This document shows, in pieces, positions 51,518 to 60,969 of a DNA stretch of 64,000 nt (positions are counted from its first letter, which is position 1; each line of letters opens with the position of its first letter). A program made the position numbers and the translations under genes. Source of the DNA: Clostridiales bacterium UBA7568 (GTDB lineage: Bacteria > Bacillota > Clostridia > Oscillospirales > CAG-272); assembly GCA_002479075.1 (NCBI GenBank), contig DLLG01000004.1:305932-369931 (forward strand). The letters are read 5' to 3'. The notes under the pieces are model-generated. The model did not search any database. It was not told the DNA's origin and worked only from the letters and a program-made list of their open reading frames with translations.

Positions 51518-52132
51518 GTGAAAAATACAATAATCTGTATCGGCAGGCAGTATGGAAGCGGCGGACGGGAAATTGGCGAAAAGCTGGCGGAGCGGCTCGG
51601 CGTAACCTGCTATGACAAGCTCATCATCGGGCAGACGGCAAAGGAAGCGGGGCTTTCTGCCGAAACCGTCGAGAGCGACGAAGAAAAGCCAATCGGTCTT
51701 TGCGAAGTAGTTTCAGGCAACCCGTTTGCGGACAGCGCCCTGCTCGGGGCAACGTTCTATTCCGAAAAGCAGCGTGTATTCGAAGCGGAGAGCAAAACGA
51801 TACTGGAAATTGCGGAGAAGGGATCTTGCGTGATTATCGGTCGTTGCGCGTCATCGATTTTGCGCGGGGCGGGGTATGATGTTTTATCGGTATTCGTTTA
51901 TGCGGATATGGATGACCGTGCGAAAAGGATAGCTGCGCGCAACAACATCGGCACAAAGCAAGCGATTCGTAAAGCCGAAAAGGTTGATCGGATGAGAAAG
52001 AAATATTTCGATTTTTATTCGGATACTCCCTGGGGCGAGCCTGAAAGCTATGATCTGATGATATCTTCAAGCCGCTACGGAATTGACGGCACGGCAGATG
52101 TGATCGCGAAAGCGGTCAGGGACAAAATGTGA
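51518..52132 (+). CDS. cytidylate kinase-like protein
   Basis: 204 residues from GTG 51518, chosen because AAGGAAGG is eight bases upstream; ATG 51482 would add 12 residues. The P-loop is IGRQYGSGGREIG (about 7-19), a CMP-kinase-like variant, with a Lid-like region near ARNNIG. The family (AAA_26, cytidylate kinase-like) is common in Clostridia and often accompanies transporters; its substrate is unknown. It is co-directional with a small membrane protein and a MATE transporter. Confidence 0.85.
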   Translation: MKNTIICIGRQYGSGGREIGEKLAERLGVTCYDKLIIGQTAKEAGLSAETVESDEEKPIGLCEVVSGNPFADSALLGATFYSEKQRVFEAESKTILEIAEKGSCVIIGRCASSILRGAGYDVLSVFVYADMDDRAKRIAARNNIGTKQAIRKAEKVDRMRKKYFDFYSDTPWGEPESYDLMISSSRYGIDGTADVIAKAVRDKM

Positions 52133-52141
52133 GGTAACAAA

Positions 52142-52414
52142 ATGGAAATTGCGCTTGAGCTTATAGCGGATATTTTTATTGACATCGGACTTGCGATATT
52201 TCTATTTAATCTGATAAATAAAAAGGGTGAGCGCATACTCTGCGCCCGTCTGATTTCCGTAACATTCGGTATCGGATTTGTCATAGGCACGGTTTCTGCG
52301 GGTATACGCGGGATAAATGCCTTTGTTATTCCGGATGTGCTTGGATTTATTCTTTCATATACGGCATTTCTCTTTACTTTTCCTGAAAGAAAATCGGAGG
52401 TTGATGACAAATGA
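52142..52414 (+). CDS. small membrane protein
   Basis: 90 residues with three hydrophobic segments (about 4-25, 36-58 and 63-80). The start overlaps nothing; its stop overlaps the MATE start (ATGA). A GAGGTAAC site precedes it. I do not recognise the family. Position between the kinase and the MATE gene suggests it works with them. Confidence 0.7.
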   Translation: MEIALELIADIFIDIGLAIFLFNLINKKGERILCARLISVTFGIGFVIGTVSAGIRGINAFVIPDVLGFILSYTAFLFTFPERKSEVDDK

Positions 52415-53775
52415 ACAAGGATTTAACGGTCGGAAAGCCGGAAAGCGTGCTGTGTAAGTTTTGCCTTCCGCTTTTCGGCAGCATTATTTTTCAGCAGCTT
52501 TACAACATAGCGGATAGTTTTGTTGCGGGAAAATTCATCGGCGACAATGCGCTGGCGGCGGTCGGAAACAGCTACGAGATTACGCTGATTTTCATTGCAT
52601 TCGCCTTCGGTTGCAACATCGGGTGCTCGGTACTTGCGGCACAGCTTTTCGGCGCAAAGCGTTATAAGGACCTCAAAAGTGCCGTCTATACCGCGCTTAT
52701 TGCAAGCAGCGTGATCTGCGTACTCCTTATGGCTGTCGGCACGATCTTCTGCGACGGACTTCTCCGCCTTATCAAAACGCCGGAAGAGGTTTTTGCTGAT
52801 TCTAAGTTGTATCTCGATATCTATATCCTCGGTCTGCCTTTTGTTTTTCTGTACAATGTTGCGACGGGAATTTTCTCTGCGCTCGGCGATTCAAAAACGC
52901 CATTCATTTTCCTTGCCTGCTCGTCGCTCTCAAATATCGGAGTCGATATTCTCTTTGTTACGGCGTTTGATATGGGAGTTGCAGGCGTTGCGTGGGCAAC
53001 TTTTCTCTGCCAGGGAATCAGCTGTGTGCTTGCAATGATTTTTGTATTCCGCAGATTCCGCACGATTGAGACAACGGGGAAAATCAGAATTTTTTCTTGG
53101 CAACATCTCGGCAGTTTCGCTGTTGTTGCGGTTCCGAGTATTCTTCAGCAGAGCTTTATCTCGGTCGGAAACATAATAATTCAGAGCGTTATAAACGGCT
53201 TCGGTCCTGCGGTTATGGCGGGATATTCCGCGTCCGTCAAGCTGAACAATATGGTCATCACTTCGCTTACAACGCTCGGAAACGGTATTTCAAATTTTAC
53301 CGCGCAAAACCTCGGTGCAGCAAAGTACGATCGCATTAAGGCGGGCTTCCGCGCGGGACTGAAGCTGGTCTGGGCACTTTGCATACCGCTTGTCCTGCTT
53401 TATGAATTTGCGGGAAAGTGGCTTGTTTATATCTTCCTCGAAAGCCCGACAGGCGCGGCAATGGATACCGGTGTAGTATTCTTGCGCATAGTATCGCCGT
53501 TCTATTTTGTGGTTGCGGCGAAGCTCGTTTCGGACGGTGTCCTGCGCGGCGCGGGTATGATGAAGAGGTTTATGGTCGCTACGTTTACAGACCTTGTTCT
53601 GCGTGTGACTCTGGCGGAGATTTTTTCCCGTACAGCTCTCGGAACAACGGGGATCTGGCTCTCCTGGCCGATAGGCTGGACGATTGCGGCGATCCTCTCG
53701 ATTGTCTTTTATGCAACCGTCAAATGGCAGCAGAAGTCGCAGAAGGCAGAGGATCCGAGCTGTGTAAAGCAGTAA
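52411..53775 (+). CDS. MATE-family efflux transporter
   Basis: 454 residues, twelve predicted helices in two six-helix halves. The start region PLFGSIIFQQLYNIADSFVAG is typical of bacterial MATE proteins, and the second half repeats it (VPSILQQSFISVGNIIIQSVI). These exporters swap cationic drugs or metabolites for H+ or Na+. It closes the kinase operon and is followed by a strong terminator. Confidence 0.94.
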   Translation: MNKDLTVGKPESVLCKFCLPLFGSIIFQQLYNIADSFVAGKFIGDNALAAVGNSYEITLIFIAFAFGCNIGCSVLAAQLFGAKRYKDLKSAVYTALIASSVICVLLMAVGTIFCDGLLRLIKTPEEVFADSKLYLDIYILGLPFVFLYNVATGIFSALGDSKTPFIFLACSSLSNIGVDILFVTAFDMGVAGVAWATFLCQGISCVLAMIFVFRRFRTIETTGKIRIFSWQHLGSFAVVAVPSILQQSFISVGNIIIQSVINGFGPAVMAGYSASVKLNNMVITSLTTLGNGISNFTAQNLGAAKYDRIKAGFRAGLKLVWALCIPLVLLYEFAGKWLVYIFLESPTGAAMDTGVVFLRIVSPFYFVVAAKLVSDGVLRGAGMMKRFMVATFTDLVLRVTLAEIFSRTALGTTGIWLSWPIGWTIAAILSIVFYATVKWQQKSQKAEDPSCVKQ

Positions 53776-53871
53776 GCCTCGGGAAGGTATCCGCTGTGAC
53801 GGATACCCAAAACATATTGTAAACATCGGGAAGCGATTTTGAGCCCCGCTTTTCGGCGTTCCCATAGAAGC

Positions 53872-53900
53872 GAAAAACAGCCCTTCGGGGCTGTTTTTTG
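53872..53900 (+). terminator. terminator of the MATE operon
   Basis: GAAAAACAGCCC and GGGCTGTTTTTTG arms. The sequence AGAAGC just upstream and the hairpin are shared with 49729-49770 and 58370-58404, suggesting a common origin for these three gene ends. Confidence 0.9.
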
Positions 53901-53914
53901 TTTGCTTCGGATCA

Positions 53915-54736
53915 TTATTCAACCTGTATCATAATCTTCATAATGAAATTGCTTGGGTCACTTTCCGCAAGCTCGTCGAGCAGGTATTCCTCATAAGCGT
54001 TTCCTGCAACTTTCATTCCTTTTTCAGCTATAAACGCGAGCATATCCTTGTATACGCTGTCTGTGTTGCCGTAATCGCCGTTGACATAGCCGACGGCGTA
54101 AAGCCCATTCGGAATTTTTGAGTTTGCTCCGGCGGCGTCTTTTAACGCAAAGCACATATTGGATACGATGTCCGTTCTGCCTGATATGATATTTTCCTTG
54201 CTTTTCATTTGTCCGCCGGAAAATATCAGAGGAAAGTTCTGCTTTTCGCACTTTGCATAAAAATCAATGATGAAATCGTCCTCGACGTTGCTTAAAGGCG
54301 AGTTGATGTCCTCTCCGATATATAGAGGAATGTCCTCATTGACTTCCGCAACTGAAAAGCACGGGAGCGTCATCTCCGAGACCTCTTTCCCGGCGGTGAT
54401 CTGCTCAATTCGCTTGCTTATCATTTCTTCAAGCCTGCGGAATCTGCGCAGCTTTTCTTCGGCATCGTTACGCTGCTTTTGGAGTATTTCGATGGCGGTA
54501 TCGGGGGAAATATTATCAACTATCGCTTTTATTTCCTTCAGCGGGACGCCCATTTCTCCGAGCATTGATATCAGGCTGATAACATTTATCTGGCTTCTGG
54601 CATAAAGACGGTATTTATTATCCAAGATCTTGATCGGCTTGAACAGCCCGATGTGGTCATAGTATATAAGTGTCTGCCGGCTTATACCCATAAGTTTGGC
54701 GAAATCGGAGATTGTAAAAAAATTATTCGAAAACAT
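53915..54736 (-). CDS. MerR-family multidrug-type regulator
   Basis: 273 residues. MerR helix-turn-helix (FTISDFAKLMGISRQTLIYYD; quoted core GISRQTLIYYDHIGLF, about 18-33), wing, dimer coil (about 75-115) and a GyrI-like effector domain (about 120-273, ending IMKIMIQVE). The family binds drug-like molecules and activates promoters with long spacers. The divergent ABC exporter operon has exactly such a promoter. The 5' ends are 90 bp apart. Confidence 0.92.
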   Translation of the reverse strand: MFSNNFFTISDFAKLMGISRQTLIYYDHIGLFKPIKILDNKYRLYARSQINVISLISMLGEMGVPLKEIKAIVDNISPDTAIEILQKQRNDAEEKLRRFRRLEEMISKRIEQITAGKEVSEMTLPCFSVAEVNEDIPLYIGEDINSPLSNVEDDFIIDFYAKCEKQNFPLIFSGGQMKSKENIISGRTDIVSNMCFALKDAAGANSKIPNGLYAVGYVNGDYGNTDSVYKDMLAFIAEKGMKVAGNAYEEYLLDELAESDPSNFIMKIMIQVE

Positions 54737-54748
54737 TTCATTTTCCTC

Positions 54749-54779
54749 TTGACTGTATAGTTACTATATAGTATACAAT
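54749..54779 (+). promoter_or_regulatory. MerR-type promoter of the ABC exporter operon
   Basis: TTGACT (54749-54754) and TACAAT (54774-54779) with a 19-bp spacer. A perfect palindrome TACTATATAGTA (54762-54773) fills the right part of the spacer. It is the predicted binding site of the divergent MerR regulator. Confidence 0.75.
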
Positions 54780-54826
54780 ATCACCCGTGCGTACTTTTGT
54801 CAATAAAAACGGAGGCAAATTATTTT

Positions 54827-56560
54827 ATGAAATTGATTTTACGCTTTTTGAAGCCGCACAGGAAACTCTGCATTTTAACAACTTTATTTATGGCTATGGA
54901 TATGGTTGGGATGATGCTCATTCCTACATATGCAGCCGAGATGCTGAAGGAGGGATCCTCAGCCGTCGTCGGCTTTGATGCGCTTTTAAATACCGCTGTC
55001 AAAATGCTTATCGCATCGGTCATTGCGGGCGTCGGAGCTATTGTTGGAGGTTATGTTTGCGCAAAGCTGGCGGCGAGGGTCGGTGCGGATATACGCGAGG
55101 CGGTGTACAGAAAGTCCCTTGATCTGTCCGTCTATGACTTTCAGACCTTCGGTACGGCATCTATGACGACACGAACTGTATCCGATGTTACAACGATCCA
55201 GTTTGCCGTCGTCAGCATTTTTCAGATGATGCTTCCCGTACCGGTTATTTTTATTGTAGCGATAATATTGACGTTTATGAAGGACTGGCTTATCGGGCTT
55301 GTGCTGCTCGCCGTGCTGACGGTGATCGTTTTTGTCGCATATTTCATTATGCGAAGCGCGTCGCCGCTTTTCCGCAGGCTTCAGAGACTGCTCGATAAAA
55401 TGAGTACGGTCCTTCTGGAAAATATAACGGGAGTCAGAGTTGTCCGCGCTTTTAACAAGCAGGAATACGAAACAGAGAGACTCAATTCTGCCTTCCGCGA
55501 TTACAAAACAACGTCTGTCAAGGCGAACAGAATGTTTGCAGGGCTTGACTCGCTTACAAACTTTTCAATCAACCTTTTCGTGATACTTGTTTATTGGATC
55601 AGCGGAGGACGTATTGTTTCAGGCGTGTTCGGCGACGGCGACATCGTTGCGATCATCGAATATGCCATTATGGCGCTGTTCAGCGTGATGATGGCGCAGT
55701 TTGTCATCCTTTCGCTTCCGCGTGCAATGGAATGTTCAAACAGAATCGGCGAGGTTCTTTCGTATAATCCGCAGATAAAGGATCAGACTGCAAGCGACAT
55801 AGAGCTTGTTGACAGCGAGAACGTTCTCACTTTCAAGAATGTGTCCTTCCGCTATGCGGATTCGGACGAATATACTCTTAAAAACCTCGATTTTATCTGC
55901 AAAAAAGGGCAGACGACGGCTGTAATCGGCGGAACGGGAAGCGGAAAATCGACCGTTGCGGCGCTTATGCTTCGTTTCAGCGACGTTACCGAAGGGCGTA
56001 TTATGCTTTGCGGCACGGACATCCGCGATATGCCGCAGAGACAGCTCAGGGACAATGTTTCGTATGTACAGCAGCGCGCGTGGCTGTTCTCGGGAACGAT
56101 TGCCGAGAACCTCAGGTACGGAAACGAGTCCGCAACGGACGATGAGCTTATGCACGCGCTTGACATTGCGCAGGCAGGAGATTTTGTCCGTGCACTTCCT
56201 GACGGCTTGAACTCATTTGTGGCACAGGGAGGAACAAATTTCTCCGGCGGACAGAAGCAGCGACTTTCAATAGCCCGTGCTATCGTAAAGAATCCGCAGC
56301 TTTATATTTTTGATGACAGCTTTTCCGCTCTTGATTTTAAGACCGATGCGGCACTCCGCAAAGCGCTTCTCAGGGAAAAGAGCGATAGAGCGATCGTGAT
56401 CATTGCGCAGAGAGTCAGCTCAATTCAGCACGCCGACCAGATTATTGTTTTAAGCGAGGGAGAGCCTGTCGGCATCGGAAAGCACGATGAGCTTCTCAGA
56501 ACCTGCGATGTATATAAAGAGCTCTATGAATCCCAGACGAAGGAGGTTGACGAGAGATGA
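54827..56560 (+). CDS. ABC exporter half-transporter A (degenerate ATPase site)
   Basis: 577 residues from ATG 54827, set by GGAGG. Membrane domain (six helices, about 1-310), then the ATPase: Walker A GGTGSGKST (about 366-374), signature FSGGQKQR (about 475-482), Walker B YIFDDSFSALD. The Walker B has Asp where the catalytic Glu should be, so this half carries a weak hydrolysis site. It is paired with the next gene in a heterodimer (BmrCD/TM287-288 type). Export of drugs or lipids is likely. Confidence 0.93.
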   Translation: MKLILRFLKPHRKLCILTTLFMAMDMVGMMLIPTYAAEMLKEGSSAVVGFDALLNTAVKMLIASVIAGVGAIVGGYVCAKLAARVGADIREAVYRKSLDLSVYDFQTFGTASMTTRTVSDVTTIQFAVVSIFQMMLPVPVIFIVAIILTFMKDWLIGLVLLAVLTVIVFVAYFIMRSASPLFRRLQRLLDKMSTVLLENITGVRVVRAFNKQEYETERLNSAFRDYKTTSVKANRMFAGLDSLTNFSINLFVILVYWISGGRIVSGVFGDGDIVAIIEYAIMALFSVMMAQFVILSLPRAMECSNRIGEVLSYNPQIKDQTASDIELVDSENVLTFKNVSFRYADSDEYTLKNLDFICKKGQTTAVIGGTGSGKSTVAALMLRFSDVTEGRIMLCGTDIRDMPQRQLRDNVSYVQQRAWLFSGTIAENLRYGNESATDDELMHALDIAQAGDFVRALPDGLNSFVAQGGTNFSGGQKQRLSIARAIVKNPQLYIFDDSFSALDFKTDAALRKALLREKSDRAIVIIAQRVSSIQHADQIIVLSEGEPVGIGKHDELLRTCDVYKELYESQTKEVDER

Positions 56561-58362
56561 GCAAAGAAAAAGATACTGCCGTTGAAAAGGATGCGCCTAA
56601 GCACGCCGTAAAGACAGCAAAACGCCTTTTCGGACAGCTGAAGAATCAGAGGACGCGACTTATCATCGTCATTTTCTCCGTCATTATAACGACGGCATTG
56701 AACATTCTGACGCCGTATTACAGCGCAGACGTTATGGATTCGCTGATTGCTGCGGTCAAAACCGCGATTACAGAGGGCAGTCGGTTTGTAATCTCTTGGG
56801 AACCGCTGGGCAGGCAGCTTGTCGTCATAACGGTGATGTATGCCGTTATGACAGCGTTCTATTTCTTCCAGTCATTTCTTATGGCAAGCGTTGCCGAAAA
56901 GCTGATTCTTACGCTTCGTGAGCAGATAAGCGAAAAGATCCACAGGCTTCCGCTTAAATTCTTTGACGGAAACAAGCCCGGCGAGATACTTTCAAGGGTC
57001 ACAAGCGACCTTGACAAGATTTCCGAGACCCTGCAAACAGGGCTTCTGCGTTTCATAACATCGATCGGAACGATAATCGGCTCATTTGCATTTATGTTTT
57101 ATTTCAGTCCGCTTCTGACTTTGATATTCGTCGGTTTTGCGGCTGTCAGCTTTTTTATCACGAAACTCGTTGCGGGCAAAAACCTTGATCTTTCCTCCGA
57201 AAGGCAGGAAAAGGTTGCTGTTTTGACGGGACTTGCCGAGGAATATTATACGGGAAGAAATGTTATAAAGGCATACAATAACGAGGAAAACAGCATAGCG
57301 ACATTGAACAGGGCTGTTGAAGAGGTTGCCGTTGCAAACGAGAAAACCGACTTTTTAACCAACAGCGTAAACCCGGGTATACGCTTTCTTTCAAGGCTCT
57401 CGCAGGTGGTTATTCTGCTTATTGGCTGTAACCGTATGCTAAACGGGCTTATGACCTTCGGTGCGATTCAGGCATATTTTCAGTATATGGGGATGTGTTC
57501 CGAGCCTCTGACAGAGGCGGCGTATATGATAAACTCCCTGCAATCGGCGTTTGCTTCGGCTGAAAGAACGTTTGAATTTCTGGATGATACGGAAGAGACA
57601 AAGGATACAGATAATCCTGTTCCGCTTGAGCGCGCGAAGGGAGTTGTTTCCTTTGAAAATGTCAGCTTCGGTTATTCTCCGGATAAAATTCTTATGAAAA
57701 ATATCAGCTTTACTGCAAACCAAGGACAGAAGATTGCAGTTGTCGGCGCAACGGGAGCGGGAAAGACGACTCTTATCAACCTGCTTATGCGCTTTTATGA
57801 AGTCGGCGGAGGCAGAATTACTGTTGACGGCATCGTGACGACGGATATGACGCGCAAAACTCTGCGCAGTAATTTCGGTATGGTTTTGCAGGATACCTGG
57901 CTCTTCAGCGGCACGATTGCCGAAAACATTGCATATGGCAAGCCAAATGCCACACGCGCCGAAATTGAAGCGGCGGCGAAGATGGCAAAGATTCATTATT
58001 TTATCAAGACTATGCCGCAGGGTTATGACACGGTGCTGGATAACGATGCCGCAAATATCTCTGTCGGGCAGAGGCAGCTTTTGACGATTGCAAGGGTTTT
58101 CCTTTGCAACCCGCCGATTCTGATCCTCGACGAGGCAACGTCAAGCGTCGATACAAGAACAGAGGCGGAGATCGGCAAGGCAATGGCATCTCTTATGCAG
58201 GGGCGGACTTCATTTGTCATAGCGCACCGCCTTTCAACAATCCGCGATGCAGATTGCATACTGTTTATGGACCACGGAAATATCATTGAGCAGGGAAGCC
58301 ACGCCGAGCTGCTCGCCAAGGGCGGCGCATATGCCGCACTGTATAACAGTCAGTTTGAATAA
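56557..58362 (+). CDS. ABC exporter half-transporter B (canonical Walker B)
   Basis: 601 residues. Six membrane helices lie at about 40-340. The ATPase has Walker A GATGAGKTT (about 401-409) and Walker B ILILDEATSSVD (about 520-531) with the catalytic Glu. Its signature is ISVGQRQ, where LSGGQ is usual. This degenerate signature would face half A's Asp-containing Walker B, so both faults lie in one site, as in known heterodimers. Start overlaps half A by four bases. Its 3' end has a copy at 49671. Confidence 0.94.
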   Translation: MSKEKDTAVEKDAPKHAVKTAKRLFGQLKNQRTRLIIVIFSVIITTALNILTPYYSADVMDSLIAAVKTAITEGSRFVISWEPLGRQLVVITVMYAVMTAFYFFQSFLMASVAEKLILTLREQISEKIHRLPLKFFDGNKPGEILSRVTSDLDKISETLQTGLLRFITSIGTIIGSFAFMFYFSPLLTLIFVGFAAVSFFITKLVAGKNLDLSSERQEKVAVLTGLAEEYYTGRNVIKAYNNEENSIATLNRAVEEVAVANEKTDFLTNSVNPGIRFLSRLSQVVILLIGCNRMLNGLMTFGAIQAYFQYMGMCSEPLTEAAYMINSLQSAFASAERTFEFLDDTEETKDTDNPVPLERAKGVVSFENVSFGYSPDKILMKNISFTANQGQKIAVVGATGAGKTTLINLLMRFYEVGGGRITVDGIVTTDMTRKTLRSNFGMVLQDTWLFSGTIAENIAYGKPNATRAEIEAAAKMAKIHYFIKTMPQGYDTVLDNDAANISVGQRQLLTIARVFLCNPPILILDEATSSVDTRTEAEIGKAMASLMQGRTSFVIAHRLSTIRDADCILFMDHGNIIEQGSHAELLAKGGAYAALYNSQFE

Positions 58363-58376
58363 ATACTGTCAGAAGC

Positions 58377-58402
58377 AAAAAACAGCCCCCAAGGGCTGTT
58401 TT
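58377..58402 (+). terminator. terminator of the ABC exporter operon
   Basis: AAAAAACAGCCC and GGGCTGTTTTTT arms with a CCAA loop. The flanking sequence matches the copy at 49740-49765. Confidence 0.92.
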
Positions 58403-58452
58403 TTATATTCTGTTTTCGGCAGGTGCCAAAGGCTGCTGCCCGCTACCTGTCA

Positions 58453-59343
58453 TTAACCTCTTACGCAATATGCGGGGTCGATTTTGCAGAGCTCTTTGTA
58501 TGTGTCTATCTCTGCAATGTCGTCAAAGGTGCATTCGCGGACGGTTATCTTGTATTGGTCGGGGAAGTAATCAAAGGCGACCTGATCCCAATAACGTTCT
58601 TTGCCGCCGGGGAAATTATATACCTGCTCGATGTGCTTTGAAAGGCGGGTGCCGTCGTCTTCGTTCCAATATGAAATACCGAACATATGAAAGCAATTTA
58701 TACCGCCGAGAGACATCTTTGATATATAACCGTTTTTGCAGGTGAAGCACCAGTCATCCGTCTTTTCGACGGGAACTCCGAGATAATTTGTCTGATACTG
58801 ATATTTTCTTATCAGCTCCGGGTTGTGGAGCAAAAGATCCGCTTCGCATACATATGCGTTATGGACGAATTCTCTTGCGCACATAACGGAGGAGATGTTG
58901 TTTGCTTCGTTATAGAACGGGTTTTCTATCAGCTTTATCATCGGATATTTTATAAGCAACTGATCGAATTGCTCTGCAAGATAGCCTCGGACGATATATA
59001 TTTCTTCAATTCCGACACCGACGATTGCGTCAAGAAGGCTGTCTATTATTCGCTTGCCGTTCACACGGACGAGAGGCTTGGGAGTGTTCAGAGTAACGGG
59101 GACAAGGCGAGAGCCAAACCCCGCCGCCATTATGACCGCGCGCTTTACGCGATACGGCTCAAGCGCTTCAAGGCCTTTTTCCGTTACAACGCCGCCCTCG
59201 CAATAGCCGAGGGAAATAAGCTCGTTTGATATTTTATTTACTGCGCCGAGCGACATTCCGGCTTTTTTTGCCAGGGCACGCTGGGTTGATGCGGGCGAAC
59301 GCTCCATTTCGGAAAGCAGGTCAAATTGTTTTTTTGTCAGCAT
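58453..59343 (-). CDS. LicC-like cytidylyltransferase with N-terminal winged helix
   Basis: 296 residues. Residues 1-62 form a winged helix (ALAKKAGMSLGAVNKISNEL), then a nucleotidyltransferase from 67: KRAVIMAAGFGSRLVPVT (67-84), TPKPLVRVNGKRII and CEADLLLHNPEL. The catalytic half resembles LicC/phosphocholine or aminoethylphosphonate cytidylyltransferases. A MarR/winged-helix fusion is known in such proteins and may sense the substrate. It is the last gene of an ABC importer operon, suggesting uptake followed by CDP-activation for surface decoration. Confidence 0.8.
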   Translation of the reverse strand: MLTKKQFDLLSEMERSPASTQRALAKKAGMSLGAVNKISNELISLGYCEGGVVTEKGLEALEPYRVKRAVIMAAGFGSRLVPVTLNTPKPLVRVNGKRIIDSLLDAIVGVGIEEIYIVRGYLAEQFDQLLIKYPMIKLIENPFYNEANNISSVMCAREFVHNAYVCEADLLLHNPELIRKYQYQTNYLGVPVEKTDDWCFTCKNGYISKMSLGGINCFHMFGISYWNEDDGTRLSKHIEQVYNFPGGKERYWDQVAFDYFPDQYKITVRECTFDDIAEIDTYKELCKIDPAYCVRG

Positions 59344-59347
59344 AGGG

Positions 59348-60955
59348 TCACCTTGATCCCGATCTGCGGAGCTTGCTCTTCAGCAGACCGATGATGCCTT
59401 TCATCAGAAGATTTACCAAAAGAATAATGATTGCAACTATCGCAGGCGGCGCAAGCGAAGTCTGCGACGCGTCAAACTGCGGAAGCATAAGCGAGAACAA
59501 TTCCGTTTTATAGTTTGTGAGGAACGATACAGCGGAGATTGTCATCATTGAGTTTATGAAAAAGTACGCAAACATTTCAAGAAGCGTTCCCATCGTCTGC
59601 GGGACGATGACATCGCGCAGAAGGCGCACCTTGCCTATTCCGAGCGTCGCGCCGACGGCTTCGAGCTCAGGAGGGAGCTTGCGCAGGCTGTTATAGACCA
59701 TAAGATAGGGAGAGGCGAAGAAGTGTATTATGTTTACGAGAATTATGATCGCAAGCGTACCGTAGATAAACGACGCTTTGAAAAACAGCACATATGAAAG
59801 GCCGAGCACTATTCCGGGAATGGCGAGGGAGGTTATTGAGAGAAGATGCAAAGCTCTTGATGCGGGCGATGAATTTCTTGCCGTCATATATGCGCAGAGA
59901 AGGGCGCAGAGCGTACCGACCAGCGCAACGATAACGGAGACAAGAAGCGAATGCGAAAGATATTCAAGCCCGTTTTTGCTGCCCATTACATATGAAAGCT
60001 GGCGAAGCGAGGGAGATTTGTCGAGCGGGTAGTTTTCGGAAAGAGCAACGGGGATAAACGAGAGAATCGGCAGAAGAACGCAGGCGACTATCAGCGCGAG
60101 AACAACGTATGCCGTGGCTCTTTTTACCCGCGAGCCTTCGGAAGAAAACGGCTTTGCAACGGAATTTCCGACTCTGTCCTTGCCGGAGAGCAAGTCAAAG
60201 AGAAATGCTATGGCGGCAGGGAGGAGAAGCATCAGCCCGAAAACGCTGCCCTTGGCGTAATTCATCCTGTGTATAACCTCCTCATACATAAGCACGGGGA
60301 GCGTTTTATACATTCCGCCAACCATAAGCGGAACGCCGTAATCTGTTACGATTGTTGTGAAAACCGCAAAAACGACGCTTATCATCGGCTTTTTGAGATA
60401 TGGAAGAGTTATTGCAAAAAAGCGGTTTTTCTTCGGTATTCCGAGGGCTTCCGCCGCTTCGTAGGGGGTACTGTCCTCATAACGGAGGATGTCTGTTATC
60501 ATAAGATAGGCTATCGGGAAGGCATACATCATCGAGCCGAAAACTATGCCCCAGAAGCCGTAAATACTGCCTTTCAGCCCGAGAAGATTTTTAAGAATAC
60601 CGTTGTCGCCGAATAAAATTATAAGCCCCGTCCCGTGAGAAATTGAGGGAATCAGCATCGGAATAACAAGGAGAACATCAAAGACGGATTTTCCGCGTAT
60701 GCCTGTCCGATTTACACACCAAGCCGCCGCAAACGCAAGCATTATCGAAAATGCCGTTGCCACAAGCGTTACTTTTATTGAATTAAATATCGCCGGTACC
60801 GTTTGCGGATGCTTGAAAATTGCGGAAATATCGGCATTTTTCAGATTAGTCATCACGGATATCAGCGGAAGAACGACAGACACAAGGAAAAACAGCCCGA
60901 GCACGACCGTTGTAACCCTGCTGAAAGCGTGATGGCTATACTTGTTTGACTTCAT
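59348..60955 (-). CDS. ABC importer permease, fused double-domain (FbpB/PhnV/PotBC class)
   Basis: 535 residues with about twelve helices, two permease domains in one chain. Each half has the coupling EAA-type motif: AAEALGIPKKNRFFAITLP (about 163-181; quoted core EALGIPKKNRF) and EAVGATLGIGKVRLLRD in the second half (about 424). The class carries Fe3+, 2-aminoethylphosphonate or polyamines. It lies between the ATPase gene and the LicC-like gene (5-bp gap). Confidence 0.9.
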   Translation of the reverse strand: MKSNKYSHHAFSRVTTVVLGLFFLVSVVLPLISVMTNLKNADISAIFKHPQTVPAIFNSIKVTLVATAFSIMLAFAAAWCVNRTGIRGKSVFDVLLVIPMLIPSISHGTGLIILFGDNGILKNLLGLKGSIYGFWGIVFGSMMYAFPIAYLMITDILRYEDSTPYEAAEALGIPKKNRFFAITLPYLKKPMISVVFAVFTTIVTDYGVPLMVGGMYKTLPVLMYEEVIHRMNYAKGSVFGLMLLLPAAIAFLFDLLSGKDRVGNSVAKPFSSEGSRVKRATAYVVLALIVACVLLPILSFIPVALSENYPLDKSPSLRQLSYVMGSKNGLEYLSHSLLVSVIVALVGTLCALLCAYMTARNSSPASRALHLLSITSLAIPGIVLGLSYVLFFKASFIYGTLAIIILVNIIHFFASPYLMVYNSLRKLPPELEAVGATLGIGKVRLLRDVIVPQTMGTLLEMFAYFFINSMMTISAVSFLTNYKTELFSLMLPQFDASQTSLAPPAIVAIIILLVNLLMKGIIGLLKSKLRRSGSR

Positions 60956-60969
60956 ACAGCACCTCCGCC

